The notes: generated from the sequence alone by a model not told the origin. Positions 1-7,700 are shown, counted from the first letter of the stretch. The stretch: DNA of 17,882 nucleotides from Acidimicrobiia bacterium (GCA_009843565.1 VYDF01000003.1:1-17882); one strand, 5' to 3'. Numbers and translations: made by a program.

Positions 1-428
1 AGCGGCTCATCCCCGGGCAATTGTCGGGCTACTGGGCCAATTGGGGCTACGACCATCGTGCCGTGGCGATTCGGGTACCCAGCGACCGAGGGGCGGGCAC
101 CCGTCTGGAAAGCCGGGTGCCCGACGGGGCGGCCAACCCCTACGTGGCTACCGCGACGCTGCTTCAGGCCACGCTGCTCGGCATCAGGAACGAGGTCTCG
201 CCCCCTCCCCACGAAGAGGGCGACGGGCTCGAGACCGCCAATACCGAGCGCTGCGCTCCTGACAATCTGAGCTTGGCTCTGGACGCGCTAGAAGCCGACG
301 ATGCCTTGATCGAGGCCGTCGGCTCCGAGCTAGTGGCCAATTTCGTGGCCATGAAGCGGGAAGAATGGCGTCGATTCTCCCAAGCGGTCACCGACTGGGA
401 GCTCAACGAGTATCTGACGTATCACTAG
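1..428 (+). CDS. Glutamine synthetase family protein, C-terminal part (5' end outside window)
   Basis: This is the 3' end of an open frame that runs in from the left edge; the first full codon begins at base 3, and an internal TTG near base 21 is not a credible start. The visible 141 residues begin RLIPGQLSGYWANWGYDH and contain ESRVPDGAANPYVATATLL, which match the end of the catalytic domain of glutamine synthetases. In that family the region contains an arginine that contacts glutamate and ATP phosphates, and a conserved N-P-Y segment. The tail has the usual E-x3-F-x3-VTDWE-x3-Y pattern close to the stop. These enzymes ligate ammonia or an amine to glutamate using ATP. Without the N-terminus I cannot tell true GlnA from GlnT-like or gamma-glutamyl-amine ligases, which share this end. 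An alpha/beta hydrolase gene follows on the same strand after 59 bases. Confidence 0.85.
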   Translation, partial: RLIPGQLSGYWANWGYDHRAVAIRVPSDRGAGTRLESRVPDGAANPYVATATLLQATLLGIRNEVSPPPHEEGDGLETANTERCAPDNLSLALDALEADDALIEAVGSELVANFVAMKREEWRRFSQAVTDWELNEYLTYH

Positions 429-487
429 GAGTTCTCTCCGCCATGTCGTACGAACATGAACTGCACGATTAGCGAGACGCGGCACCC

Positions 488-1876
488 ATGATCGATTCGG
501 TGACGGTGCTCGGTCCCGTGGAAGGCGGGGCCAGTCCGGCGAATGCCGCGAGGCAGGACCTTGGCGCCGCGGGATACATCGAGGCTGAGTATTTCGTCGA
601 GGGAGAAGCCACATCCTATGAGCTCCTCGGTGAACGAACGACCGACGGGCGGTGGGAGGCCGTGTCCGATGGCACCGCTGCGTTCCGAACGCGGATGATG
701 GTCCGCCGACCCATCGATCCCACTCGCTTCAGCGGCGTCGTGGTGGTCGAGTGGTTCAACGTGAGCGCAGGGGGCGACAGCGACCCCGGCTGGGCCTTCC
801 TGTATCCAGAGCTCCTGCGGGAGGGACATGTCTGGGTGGGGGTCTCGGCCCAGGCAGTTGGTGTGGACGGCGGCCCAAGCGCCGGAGGCGGGGCGGCGCT
901 GGTAGGCGGGCTCGTTCCTGGCGATAGGGAGCGCTACGGCTCGCTGGCGCACCCCGGAGACGGGTACTCGTTCGACATCTACTCCCGGGTGGGTGCAGCA
1001 CTGCTCGCGCCCGACGGCCCGGACCCGCTCGGCGGGCTCGAACCTTCCAACCTGGTGGCGATCGGGGTGTCTCAGTCGGCGCTCTACCTCACTACCTACG
1101 TCAACGCGGTGCACCCGTTGGTTCGGGTCTACGACTCGTTTCTCCTCCACAGCCGGGCCGGTATGGCGCCGACCCTGAACGGGCTGCAAATCGGCGGGGG
1201 AGGAGGGGTCGAGGGTGCCGCCCGAGGGGCGCCCGTCCAGATCCGCACCGATCTGACGGTGCCGGTCTTGATCTTCCAGACCGAGACCGATCTGACCGTG
1301 CTGGGCTACGCAAGGGCCCGCCAGGACGACACCGACACCGTGCGCATCTGGGAGGTGGCGGGCACCGCGCACGCGGATGCGTACATCCTCGCGGAGCTCT
1401 ACGGCTTCGATCCCGAGGGCGGGGCTATGCCTGGGTCATCGGTGAGGCTGAACAACGGTCCGCAGCACGAAGTGCTCCTCGCTGGGTTCCATCACCTCGT
1501 CGGTTGGATGCGCGACGGCCTGGTACCACCCGCGTCGCCGCGGCTCGAAGTCGACATGAGCGGTGCCGAGCCCGTGATCGTCCGCGACGAACGCGGGAAC
1601 GCACGGGGTGGGATCCGAACGCCACTCGTCGACGTGCCGGTCGCCACGCTTTCGGGCGATCCGGTCGAGGGCAGCGGCATGCTCGGCGCGCTCAGCGGTT
1701 TCACCGAGCCTTTCGACGAATCGACCCTGGCCGAGCTCTACCCGACACACGGCGACTATATCGACGCGTTCATCGCCTCGGCCGACGCCTCGGTCGCTGC
1801 TGGATTCATTCTGCGTCGCGAAGCCGACGCCTTGATCGCCACCGCTTACGACGATCAGCCATCGAGGCCGGAGTAG
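488..1876 (+). CDS. Alpha/beta hydrolase domain protein (Abhydrolase_10-like)
   Basis: The 462-residue product resembles the large alpha/beta hydrolase-domain proteins found in actinobacterial catabolic loci. The N-terminal half has a strand-rich VVVVEWFNVSAGGD segment (residues 84-97). The nucleophile elbow is G-V-S-Q-S at 193-197, making Ser195 the probable catalytic serine. Glu266 in QTETDL and His295 in GTAHAD are good candidates for the acid and base of the triad. No signal peptide is evident, so it is probably cytoplasmic. The substrate is unknown; an ester or lactone is likely by family. The start is the ATG at 488, which has no clear Shine-Dalgarno site, so it may be co-transcribed with the glutamine synthetase-like gene upstream. 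Its last 22 bases overlap, tail to tail, the end of the Rieske gene on the other strand. Confidence 0.8.
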   Translation: MIDSVTVLGPVEGGASPANAARQDLGAAGYIEAEYFVEGEATSYELLGERTTDGRWEAVSDGTAAFRTRMMVRRPIDPTRFSGVVVVEWFNVSAGGDSDPGWAFLYPELLREGHVWVGVSAQAVGVDGGPSAGGGAALVGGLVPGDRERYGSLAHPGDGYSFDIYSRVGAALLAPDGPDPLGGLEPSNLVAIGVSQSALYLTTYVNAVHPLVRVYDSFLLHSRAGMAPTLNGLQIGGGGGVEGAARGAPVQIRTDLTVPVLIFQTETDLTVLGYARARQDDTDTVRIWEVAGTAHADAYILAELYGFDPEGGAMPGSSVRLNNGPQHEVLLAGFHHLVGWMRDGLVPPASPRLEVDMSGAEPVIVRDERGNARGGIRTPLVDVPVATLSGDPVEGSGMLGALSGFTEPFDESTLAELYPTHGDYIDAFIASADASVAAGFILRREADALIATAYDDQPSRPE

Positions 1877-2862
1877 AACTGGCGCGCCCACGAGCGGAAC
1901 TCACGGATGACACGTTCGTTCGCAGTGAGAAGGGGCTTGGGCCGGTAGCGCTTGTTCTCCCAGATGGCGAAGTCCTGGGTCGTACCCTTCGTGAAACCCT
2001 CCCCCAGCATCTTGGCGGCGTTGTCGCCCATCGAACGGGGCGCGGTGAACCACCAGGTCATTCTCACGCTCTCCTCATCGATCGGCAGGAGAGATGTTGC
2101 CGCTCGTACCGCGTCGCGGACGGATATATGTGTGCATCCGAGCCCGTAGTTCTCGACCGTGAACACGCCGTTCCAGATCCGTCGATACGTGCCGTCGAGG
2201 GTCACCTCGGTGCCGATCTGAGGCGGCAGCCCGTGGACGTACACCAAGTGCTGGAGGTCGATCTCATTCTCCTGGACCTCCTGGGCGATGGTTCCGATCT
2301 CGAATTGGAGGACCTCGTAGGGCAGCCAGTCGGGATCGTCGAACTCCGCGAAGTGGGGAACGTCGTAAAAGGGCTCGTCTCCTTCGAGATGGTGCCACGC
2401 CCAGATCATGTGGTTGCGCTCGACGATCGGATAGGTGCGCAGACTCGCCTTCGGCGAGATCTTCTCCGCATACGGAATATCGGTGCATCGGCCGGACTCG
2501 CCGTCGAAGCGCCAGCCGTGGAACGGACAGCGGATGCCGTCGCCGTCCACCTTGCCACCCGTGCCGATGTGCGCACCTAGATGGGGACAATAGGCGTCGA
2601 TCAGCCGAGCCTCGCCGGTCTCGGTCCGGTACAGCACGAGGTCCTTGCCGAACGCATAGAAGCTCTTGAGCTCCCCCGCAGCGAGCGCCCGGGACTCGTC
2701 CACGACGAACCATCCGTTCGGGACCGGGAAGGGAAAGCGCTTCTCACCGGCCCCTTCCCGACGAACACGGAGACGACGGCTCTCGTCAGTGAGCTGCTCG
2801 GGATCAGGCGGCACGGGGCCGATGACGTTGACCGATGTCGCACCGTCGTTGCTGTCAGTCAT
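1855..2862 (-). CDS. Rieske [2Fe-2S] non-heme iron oxygenase, DAF-36/KshA-like
   Basis: The 335-residue protein has an N-terminal Rieske domain with CPHLGAH at 92-98 and CPFHGW at 112-117, so Cys92/His94/Cys112/His115 bind the 2Fe-2S cluster. The catalytic domain has N199-x2-D202-x2-H205-x4-H210, the usual bridging Asp plus mononuclear-iron histidines. CPHLGAH, the following GG-x-V segment, CPFHGWRF and CTDIPYA together are closer to the cholesterol 7-desaturase (DAF-36/Neverland) and 3-ketosteroid 9-hydroxylase branch than to benzoate-type dioxygenases. It should need a separate reductase, which is not in the window. The gene lies 17 bases downstream of the SDR-DDN fusion on the same strand, with a weak AGGAA ribosome site, so the two are probably one transcript. 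A sterol, terpenoid or other hydrophobic ring substrate is inference; the Rieske oxygenase assignment is firm. Confidence 0.9.
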   Translation of the reverse strand: MTDSNDGATSVNVIGPVPPDPEQLTDESRRLRVRREGAGEKRFPFPVPNGWFVVDESRALAAGELKSFYAFGKDLVLYRTETGEARLIDAYCPHLGAHIGTGGKVDGDGIRCPFHGWRFDGESGRCTDIPYAEKISPKASLRTYPIVERNHMIWAWHHLEGDEPFYDVPHFAEFDDPDWLPYEVLQFEIGTIAQEVQENEIDLQHLVYVHGLPPQIGTEVTLDGTYRRIWNGVFTVENYGLGCTHISVRDAVRAATSLLPIDEESVRMTWWFTAPRSMGDNAAKMLGEGFTKGTTQDFAIWENKRYRPKPLLTANERVIREFRSWARQFYSGLDG

Positions 2863-2879
2863 TTCGTTTTCCTGCTGCG

Positions 2880-4400
2880 CTACCCATCGATGTCAGGTTC
2901 GAGTTCGAACAAGCGCAGCTCGCGTTCGGTAACTGCGTCGTACTGAATCCACAGCGGGTACCAGGCCACCGCGGTCTGCCATCTCGCTTCCCGCTCAGCA
3001 CCGGCGAGGAGTCGAGTCCTCACGGGCGTCCTCTTGCCCCGGTACACGATCTCGGCATTGGGGTTGGCGAGGAGGTTGGCGGTCCAGGCCGGGTGGTGGT
3101 CGCGGGCGAAGTTGCTGCCCACCACGAGGAAGCGGCCCTCTTCGAGCGGGACGGCGCCGAGCGGGGTTTCCCGGGCCTGACCGGTCTTGGCCCCTGTCGT
3201 ATAGAGCATGAGCATGGGCTGGGCGGCGGAATCGAGCAGGGTGCGGCCTCGGGTAAGACGGCTAATCGCTCGGTGGACCCGCGGGACTATCACGGGGCCC
3301 AGAGTTCGGAATGGCCGTGACAGCACCACACGGGCCGGCATTCGGAAACCCTTTGGGGGAGTGGGCGCGGCGCTGGGTTCGGGCACGGGAATAGCTTTGC
3401 CGATTTGGCGGTCGGAGAGAAGGCCGGCCTTGTGCCATGCAGCCAGGCTGTCGGCGAATGTCTCTTCGATATCGCGGAACTGAACCCCGTATTCGGCAAG
3501 ATCGCTGTCTTCTGACCCCTCCCACTGGGTGAGCACGCTCATGCTGAATCCGTTCATGGCCGAGTTGATCGGCACCACTCGCCGCATCGAATCGGCCAGG
3601 CGGCCCATCCCCCGGAGAGCCGAGGGAGGAATGGGCATCATGGGGAACCTTCGACCGGTGAGGTTGCGGTAGATGGTGGCGAAGAGGTTCATATCGACCA
3701 AGTGGCCACCGCACATGATCCGACGGGGCCCATGGCCCCGTTCGAGCAGAGCCACTATGAGGGAGGCCATGTCGCGGACATCGGAAATGGCCACCGCGGC
3801 CCTGCGAGTGGGAAGGATCCCGGTAGCGGTAAAGCGAGCCATGTCTTCACTGGCCTCGCCGAAGGCTGAACCGGCCGGAGGGCCGATCACCGCGCTGGGG
3901 TACACGATCGCGATGGGGGCACCGTCAGCCTGAAGCTTCCGGGCCACCATCTCCGCGTCAGCTTTGGCCTGGCCGTAGGTGAATCCCGCTGACGAAGGCG
4001 GGTGGTCGACGGTGAGCGAGCCGGCACCGGGGTCGAACAGGGCAGCCACGCTGGAGACGTGAATGATCGGGTCGAGGTCCAGGGCATGAGCCTGATGAAG
4101 CACAAGGCGGGCCCCGGCGATGCTGTTCTCGATCCCCTGGGCGTTGCCACGGGCATCGAGGGAGACGACGGCGGCACAGTGGATGGCCGCATCAGCGCCC
4201 TCGAGTGCTGCCTCTACGGCATCATGGTCGGTCATGTCACCGACAACATGGTCGATGGCAGGTAGGTCAAACGCCGCCCGCAGGTCTTCAAGTTTCTCGG
4301 GCGATCTCACCAGGGCACAGACGTCGTGTCCCGCGGCAATGGCACGCGCTGCGGTGTGGCCGCCGATGAACCCTGTGGCCCCCGTCATCATCACCCGCAT
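2880..4400 (-). CDS. Fusion: extended SDR (3beta-HSD/epimerase type) plus DDN-type F420-dependent oxidoreductase domain
   Basis: The product is 506 residues from the ATG at 4400, where the Rossmann strand begins at once; the open frame extends 17 codons further but that stretch looks non-coding. Residues 1-330 are an extended short-chain dehydrogenase: TGATGFIGG at 6-14 binds NAD(P), SS at 116-117 and Y142-x3-K146 supply the catalytic residues. Residues 331-370 are a proline-rich linker. Residues 375-502 match the deazaflavin-dependent nitroreductase (DDN) family: TTGAKTGQARETPLG at 401-415, then VVGSNFARDHHPAWTANLLANP, which in DDN-like proteins forms the F420 site. Each half alone is close to a normal full-length enzyme. 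Fusion suggests two redox steps on one substrate, one nicotinamide- and one F420-linked. It heads an operon with the Rieske gene. A sequencing artefact is unlikely because the frame is open throughout. Confidence 0.85.
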   Translation of the reverse strand: MRVMMTGATGFIGGHTAARAIAAGHDVCALVRSPEKLEDLRAAFDLPAIDHVVGDMTDHDAVEAALEGADAAIHCAAVVSLDARGNAQGIENSIAGARLVLHQAHALDLDPIIHVSSVAALFDPGAGSLTVDHPPSSAGFTYGQAKADAEMVARKLQADGAPIAIVYPSAVIGPPAGSAFGEASEDMARFTATGILPTRRAAVAISDVRDMASLIVALLERGHGPRRIMCGGHLVDMNLFATIYRNLTGRRFPMMPIPPSALRGMGRLADSMRRVVPINSAMNGFSMSVLTQWEGSEDSDLAEYGVQFRDIEETFADSLAAWHKAGLLSDRQIGKAIPVPEPSAAPTPPKGFRMPARVVLSRPFRTLGPVIVPRVHRAISRLTRGRTLLDSAAQPMLMLYTTGAKTGQARETPLGAVPLEEGRFLVVGSNFARDHHPAWTANLLANPNAEIVYRGKRTPVRTRLLAGAEREARWQTAVAWYPLWIQYDAVTERELRLFELEPDIDG

Positions 4401-4408
4401 CGGAAACG

Positions 4409-4414
4409 ACCCTA
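4409..4414 (-). promoter_or_regulatory. Candidate -10 box (TAGGGT) for the SDR-DDN/Rieske operon
   Basis: Reading leftward, TAGGGT ends 8 bases before the ATG at 4400, which would give a leader of only one or two bases. No Shine-Dalgarno site lies before the ATG, in keeping with near-leaderless translation. No convincing -35 is visible. Confidence 0.4.
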
Positions 4415-4460
4415 GCGGTCTTGGGCGGGCGGTCGGGCGTACCCGTCCCACAAGGCAGGG

Positions 4461-4466
4461 TAGATT
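4461..4466 (+). promoter_or_regulatory. Leaderless -10 box (TAGATT) for the SnoaL-like gene
   Basis: TAGATT sits exactly at -12 to -7 if transcription starts on the G of the GTG at 4473, the spacing typical of actinobacterial leaderless promoters with TANNNT. There is no Shine-Dalgarno site. It lies back to back with the candidate promoter of the SDR-DDN operon in a 72-base divergent gap. Confidence 0.6.
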
Positions 4467-4472
4467 CCGATC

Positions 4473-4904
4473 GTGGATCCAGATACCTGCCGTGCAGACA
4501 ACCTCGAGCGGATTCGTGTGTATTTTGATCTCATCGCCACCGGTGATGTCGATGCACTTTCACAGCACTGGCACGACGAGATCATTTTTGAGGCTCCGTT
4601 CTCGTTTACCGGGAAGCCGTCGCGCACCGTTGGCAAGCAGCCGGTGTACGACAGGCTGTCAACGTCGTATGGCCTGGTGAGCATGGCCTTTTCCATCACT
4701 GAGATCTATGAGCTCGTCAATCCCGACCGCTTCCTGGTCGAATATGACAGCAATGGCCGCATGCTCGGCTCAGGTGAGCTGTACCGGAACAGCTACATCA
4801 CCCTGGTGGAGATGCAAGACGGCCTGATCAGCCGATTCCGCGAGTTCTACGACTCCCAGCGGTGCGCCGCAGTCTTCGGGCCACTGCTCGGTCCCGACCA
4901 CTGA
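4473..4904 (+). CDS. SnoaL/NTF2-like protein
   Basis: The 143-residue product has the size and layout of the NTF2-like cone fold: an N-terminal helix with NLERIRVYFDLIATGDVDAL, then HWHDEIIFEAPFS, the usual start of the ligand pocket, then strands up to SRFREFYDSQ near the C-terminus. This superfamily includes SnoaL polyketide cyclases, ketosteroid isomerases and limonene-epoxide hydrolases as well as non-enzymatic ligand binders. I cannot assign a reaction. The GTG at 4473 is chosen because the fold begins directly after it and a TANNNT box is at leaderless distance. It is divergent from the SDR-DDN/Rieske operon and upstream of a DUF1214-like gene, which makes a role with small hydrophobic substrates plausible but unproven. 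Confidence 0.75.
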   Translation: MDPDTCRADNLERIRVYFDLIATGDVDALSQHWHDEIIFEAPFSFTGKPSRTVGKQPVYDRLSTSYGLVSMAFSITEIYELVNPDRFLVEYDSNGRMLGSGELYRNSYITLVEMQDGLISRFREFYDSQRCAAVFGPLLGPDH

Positions 4905-4998
4905 CCTACGCTGCTGCGCTGGGGCGTGGCGTGTCGGTATGCGTTGGGCCTACCGTTGGCAAGCACCGTAGGTTCGGCTCAGGGCCGATGGGCTCACC

Positions 4999-5009
4999 AG
5001 GAGAAGGAG
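4999..5009 (+). promoter_or_regulatory. Strong Shine-Dalgarno site that fixes the start at 5016
   Basis: AGGAGAAGGAG ends 6 bases before the GTG at 5016. It is the strongest ribosome site in the window and argues against the longer in-frame start at 4926. The 111 bases from 4905 hold no recognisable gene; a short imperfect CCTAC...GTAGG inverted repeat is present at about 4950-4972. Confidence 0.75.
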
Positions 5010-5015
5010 ATTCAG

Positions 5016-6128
5016 GTGACTGATCGATCAGGACAGGCGTGGGAAAAGCTGGTTGCCCTGATGGGGGAGATTGAAGGTGACTGGTGGCGCGAGGCAAGAG
5101 GAATGCCGACCGCCAATGACCGAGCCGAGGCTCGAATGTTCGCCCTCAATGTCTTGCAGCATGCTCTGGAGTTCTGGTCGCAGGCCGATCCGGCCCGGCC
5201 GTGGTTCTACCGATGGTTCTCGCCCACCAAGAAACTGCTGGGCGACAACCCCGACGCCATCTACTACGGCAGCGTGATCGATCCCGATCGCAACTACGTG
5301 ATCCGCGGGAATCTGGCCGGGGCGGTGTACACATCGTTCACGGTGGAGCAGGGAACCGCTGGGGGTGCGATGTCAGCCAAGCTGGGGGCCACACTCAATG
5401 ACGACGAGATCGAGATCAACTCTGATGGAAGCTATGAATTGCACCTCAGCCAGGATCCCCAACCCGGCAACTGGCTAGCGCTCACTCCTGAATCCGGCAG
5501 CATCACGACACGGCACTACTTCGAGTGGGATCGCCCCGCGGCCACCGACCCCAACATGAACGTTCCCTTGTCCATCGAGCCGACGGCCGATCCCGGCCCG
5601 CCAGCGATACCCGACGACGAAGCTTGCGCGCAGAACCTCCAGAGGGTCATGACATTCCTTCGCAGTGTGACCGTGGACTGGCCAACCGGCCCTCGCGACA
5701 ACATGCCCGCTTGGAGCTCTCCCGAGCCCAACTTATTCACCAACCCGCCACTTGATGAGGGGAATCGCACCATCGGCTACGCCGCGGCCGACAACGCCTA
5801 CCGCTCGACCCGCTATCACCTCGGATCTGATGAAGCGCTGGAGATTCGGGGACGGTTTCCGCAGTGCCGGTTCGCCAACGTGGTGCTCAACAACCGTTTC
5901 ATCCAAACCCCGCCCTATCGGAACCGGCGGGTGTCACTCAACCGACGCCAGACTGTGCTCGAGCCCGACGGCTCGTTCCGCATGATCCTTTCCCATCGCG
6001 ACCCCGGCGTCCCCAACTGGCTGGACACCGCCGGTGCCCCTACCGGGACCATCTTCTGGCGCTACTTGCTTCCCACCGAACAGCCCACCCAGCTAGAGAC
6101 GCAAGTGTTACCGCTCGAGGAAGTCTGA
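5016..6128 (+). CDS. DUF1214-like protein
   Basis: The product is 370 residues from the GTG at 5016. The segment YYGSVIDPDRNYVIRGNL (83-100) and, further on, GNWLALTPESGSITTRHYFE (151-170) resemble the DUF1214 domain, whose members have a conserved N-W-L-x6-P/S-x2-L/I-x2-R-x-Y stretch. The second half, with EALEIRGRFPQCRFANVVL and repeated short strands, looks like another beta-rich domain of similar type. No signal peptide or membrane segment is visible from this start. Function is unknown; such proteins occur in actinobacterial lipid or steroid gene neighbourhoods, but that is weak context. It follows the SnoaL-like gene by 111 bases on the same strand. Confidence 0.65.
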   Translation: MTDRSGQAWEKLVALMGEIEGDWWREARGMPTANDRAEARMFALNVLQHALEFWSQADPARPWFYRWFSPTKKLLGDNPDAIYYGSVIDPDRNYVIRGNLAGAVYTSFTVEQGTAGGAMSAKLGATLNDDEIEINSDGSYELHLSQDPQPGNWLALTPESGSITTRHYFEWDRPAATDPNMNVPLSIEPTADPGPPAIPDDEACAQNLQRVMTFLRSVTVDWPTGPRDNMPAWSSPEPNLFTNPPLDEGNRTIGYAAADNAYRSTRYHLGSDEALEIRGRFPQCRFANVVLNNRFIQTPPYRNRRVSLNRRQTVLEPDGSFRMILSHRDPGVPNWLDTAGAPTGTIFWRYLLPTEQPTQLETQVLPLEEV

Positions 6129-6189
6129 CTTGCTGGTTTCAGATTGCGCCATTGCCGCCGTGAGGTTCACCATCACATTCATGGCTCAG

Positions 6190-6195
6190 TAATCT
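6190..6195 (+). promoter_or_regulatory. TAATCT motif at the start of the HAD-like gene
   Basis: TAATCT is identical to the -10 box of mrp at 7728. If it is a -10 element, transcription would begin at 6202, on an in-frame ATC codon; it also directly abuts the in-frame CTG at 6196 and contains the in-frame stop TAA (6190-6192). Confidence 0.35.
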
Positions 6196-6567
6196 CTGCG
6201 CATCCTGATTTCGTTTGACATCGACGGCACGCTGGAGTGCGGGGACCCGCCGGGGCCGATCTTGCTGGAGGCGATGCGCCAGGCCAAGGCCAGGGGCTAT
6301 GTGATCGGCAGTGGATCCGACCGGGTGCGCTCCGATCAGCAGCGCCTGTGGGATATCCACGGCATCGACGTGGACTTTGTGGGCGGGAAGCATCACCTGG
6401 ACGAGGTGCGGAACCAGTTCGAGGCCAGCCGCTACATCCACATCGGCGACACCGATGTCGACCGGTACTACGCCGAGGCCGCCGGGTTCGAGTTCCTGCA
6501 CGTGGAGGAACTGAATGGCGTCTCCAACGCGCTGGCTGGATCCGATTTCTTTGACTGGCTGGGTTAG
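6196..6567 (+). CDS. Small HAD-superfamily phosphatase-like protein with non-standard start codon
   Basis: From CTG at 6196 the frame gives 123 residues beginning MRILISFDIDGTLE if CTG is read as Met. Motif I is D8-I-D10-G-T, a serine-containing GSGSD is at 38-42, K65 is in KHHLDEV, and GDTDVD is at 84-89, the set expected of a HAD phosphatase lacking a large cap. Motif I is upstream of every ATG, GTG or TTG; the first ATG (6274) would remove the nucleophile. An in-frame TAA lies at 6190, so the only candidates are CTG 6196, ATC 6202 or ATT 6208. The length and the start MRI(L)xFDIDGTLE match what I recall for small HAD proteins in related bacteria. The substrate is unknown. Its stop overlaps that of the cysteine desulfurase gene on the other strand. 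Confidence 0.75.
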   Translation: MRILISFDIDGTLECGDPPGPILLEAMRQAKARGYVIGSGSDRVRSDQQRLWDIHGIDVDFVGGKHHLDEVRNQFEASRYIHIGDTDVDRYYAEAAGFEFLHVEELNGVSNALAGSDFFDWLG

Positions 6568-7700
6568 CTCCGCAGTTTGCGCAACTCGGCCAGGGCGTCT
6601 CTAAGGCCTTCGGCCGCGGCGTCCACGTCTTCGTCGGTAGTCGACCACCCCACTGACAGGCGGAGCGAGTGGTGGGCATCCACGCCCATGGCCTCCAGCA
6701 CTGGCGACGGCTCTAGTGACTCCGAAGCGCACGAGCTGCCAGAGTGGGCGGCAACGCCAGCCCGGTCCAGGGCTATCAGCACGGCCTGGGGCTCCACATC
6801 GGCGATGCCCAGACACACCAAGTGGGGCAGTCGCTGGGTGGGGTGGCCGTAGGGCTCTATGCCTTCAATGCCCAATGCCCGACTGCGGAGCGTGTCGGTG
6901 TGGACCCGAGCCCGGTCGGCCTCTTGTTCTAGTCCGCCGTCTTCGAACGCCGCGCATGCTGCGCCAAATCCGGCGATTGCCGCACCGTTCTCCAGTCCCG
7001 CCCGTCGAGCCCGCTCCTGGTCTCCGCCTTCCAGCAGGGGCACAAGCCGTAGGCCCCGGCGCACTAGCAGGGCACCGATGCCCGGCGGTCCTCCAAACTT
7101 GTGGGCGCTGATGGACATTAAATCGGCGCCGGTCTCTGCGAAGTCGATGTGGGCATGGCCAGCAGCCGCGGCCGCGTCCACATGGATGAGCACATCCGGC
7201 GACCGCTCGCGGCAGGCGGCGATCACCTCGGACACCAACTGCACTGTGCCCACTTCGTGGTTGGCCCACTGGCAGTGGACCGCCCCGGTGTCAGACTCGA
7301 TGGCTGCGGCCATCTCCGCAGGATCCACCCGCCCAGTGCTGTCCACTCCGACCACGGTGTTCCGGTGATCGCCCGCTGCCAGCCGTTCGACCGACAGCCG
7401 CACTGCCGAGTGCTCCACCGCGCTTAACACCTGGTGAGCTCCCCGGTATGACGCCCCCCGTACCGCAGCGGCGATCGACTCGGTAGCCCCGCTGGTGAAC
7501 ACCACTTCTCGCGAGTGAGCGCCGAAGCAGTCCGCCACCTGCTGGCGGGCCTGTTCGATCTCATAGCGAGCGGTGAGCGCCTCGGCGTGCATCCGAGAGG
7601 GATCGGCGTGTCCGGCGGCCCACCACTGGTTCATGGCTGCCAGCACCTCGGAGCGGATGGGCGAGGTGGACGCGTGGTCGAGATAGTGGCGTCCGGTCAC
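6564..7700 (-). CDS. Cysteine desulfurase (NifS/IscS family, class V aminotransferase)
   Basis: The 378-residue product has the full set of cysteine desulfurase features: start YLDHASTSPI, TSGATES (69-75) for PLP phosphate, H97 in VEHSA stacking on PLP, HVDAAAAAGH (173-182), the Schiff-base lysine K201 in SAHKFGGP, and the persulfide cysteine C324 in SGSSCASES. It moves sulfur from cysteine to a persulfide for Fe-S clusters or tRNA thiolation. The GTG at 7700 is chosen because the family N-terminus begins there; the longer open frame to 7901 runs antisense into mrp. It is head-to-head with the Mrp ATPase gene, 39 bases apart. No iscU, sufU or mnmA is present in the window, so whether it serves clusters or tRNA cannot be read from context alone. 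Confidence 0.93.
   Translation of the reverse strand: MTGRHYLDHASTSPIRSEVLAAMNQWWAAGHADPSRMHAEALTARYEIEQARQQVADCFGAHSREVVFTSGATESIAAAVRGASYRGAHQVLSAVEHSAVRLSVERLAAGDHRNTVVGVDSTGRVDPAEMAAAIESDTGAVHCQWANHEVGTVQLVSEVIAACRERSPDVLIHVDAAAAAGHAHIDFAETGADLMSISAHKFGGPPGIGALLVRRGLRLVPLLEGGDQERARRAGLENGAAIAGFGAACAAFEDGGLEQEADRARVHTDTLRSRALGIEGIEPYGHPTQRLPHLVCLGIADVEPQAVLIALDRAGVAAHSGSSCASESLEPSPVLEAMGVDAHHSLRLSVGWSTTDEDVDAAAEGLRDALAELRKLRS

Noticed and set aside
425..1372. 315-codon minus-strand open frame opposite the alpha/beta hydrolase
   Set aside because: It is the antisense shadow of a gene with clear catalytic motifs; its translation is low-complexity and rich in Arg, Gly, His and Asp without any domain pattern.
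1504..2580. 358-codon plus-strand open frame spanning the hydrolase end and the Rieske gene
   Set aside because: Arg-rich translation in the wrong frame across two well-supported genes; long open frames are expected in GC-rich DNA.
4950..4972. CCTAC...GTAGG inverted repeat before the DUF1214-like gene, considered as a terminator or riboswitch
   Set aside because: Stem is only five pairs with a 13-14 base loop and no T-run, and no riboswitch core could be recognised.
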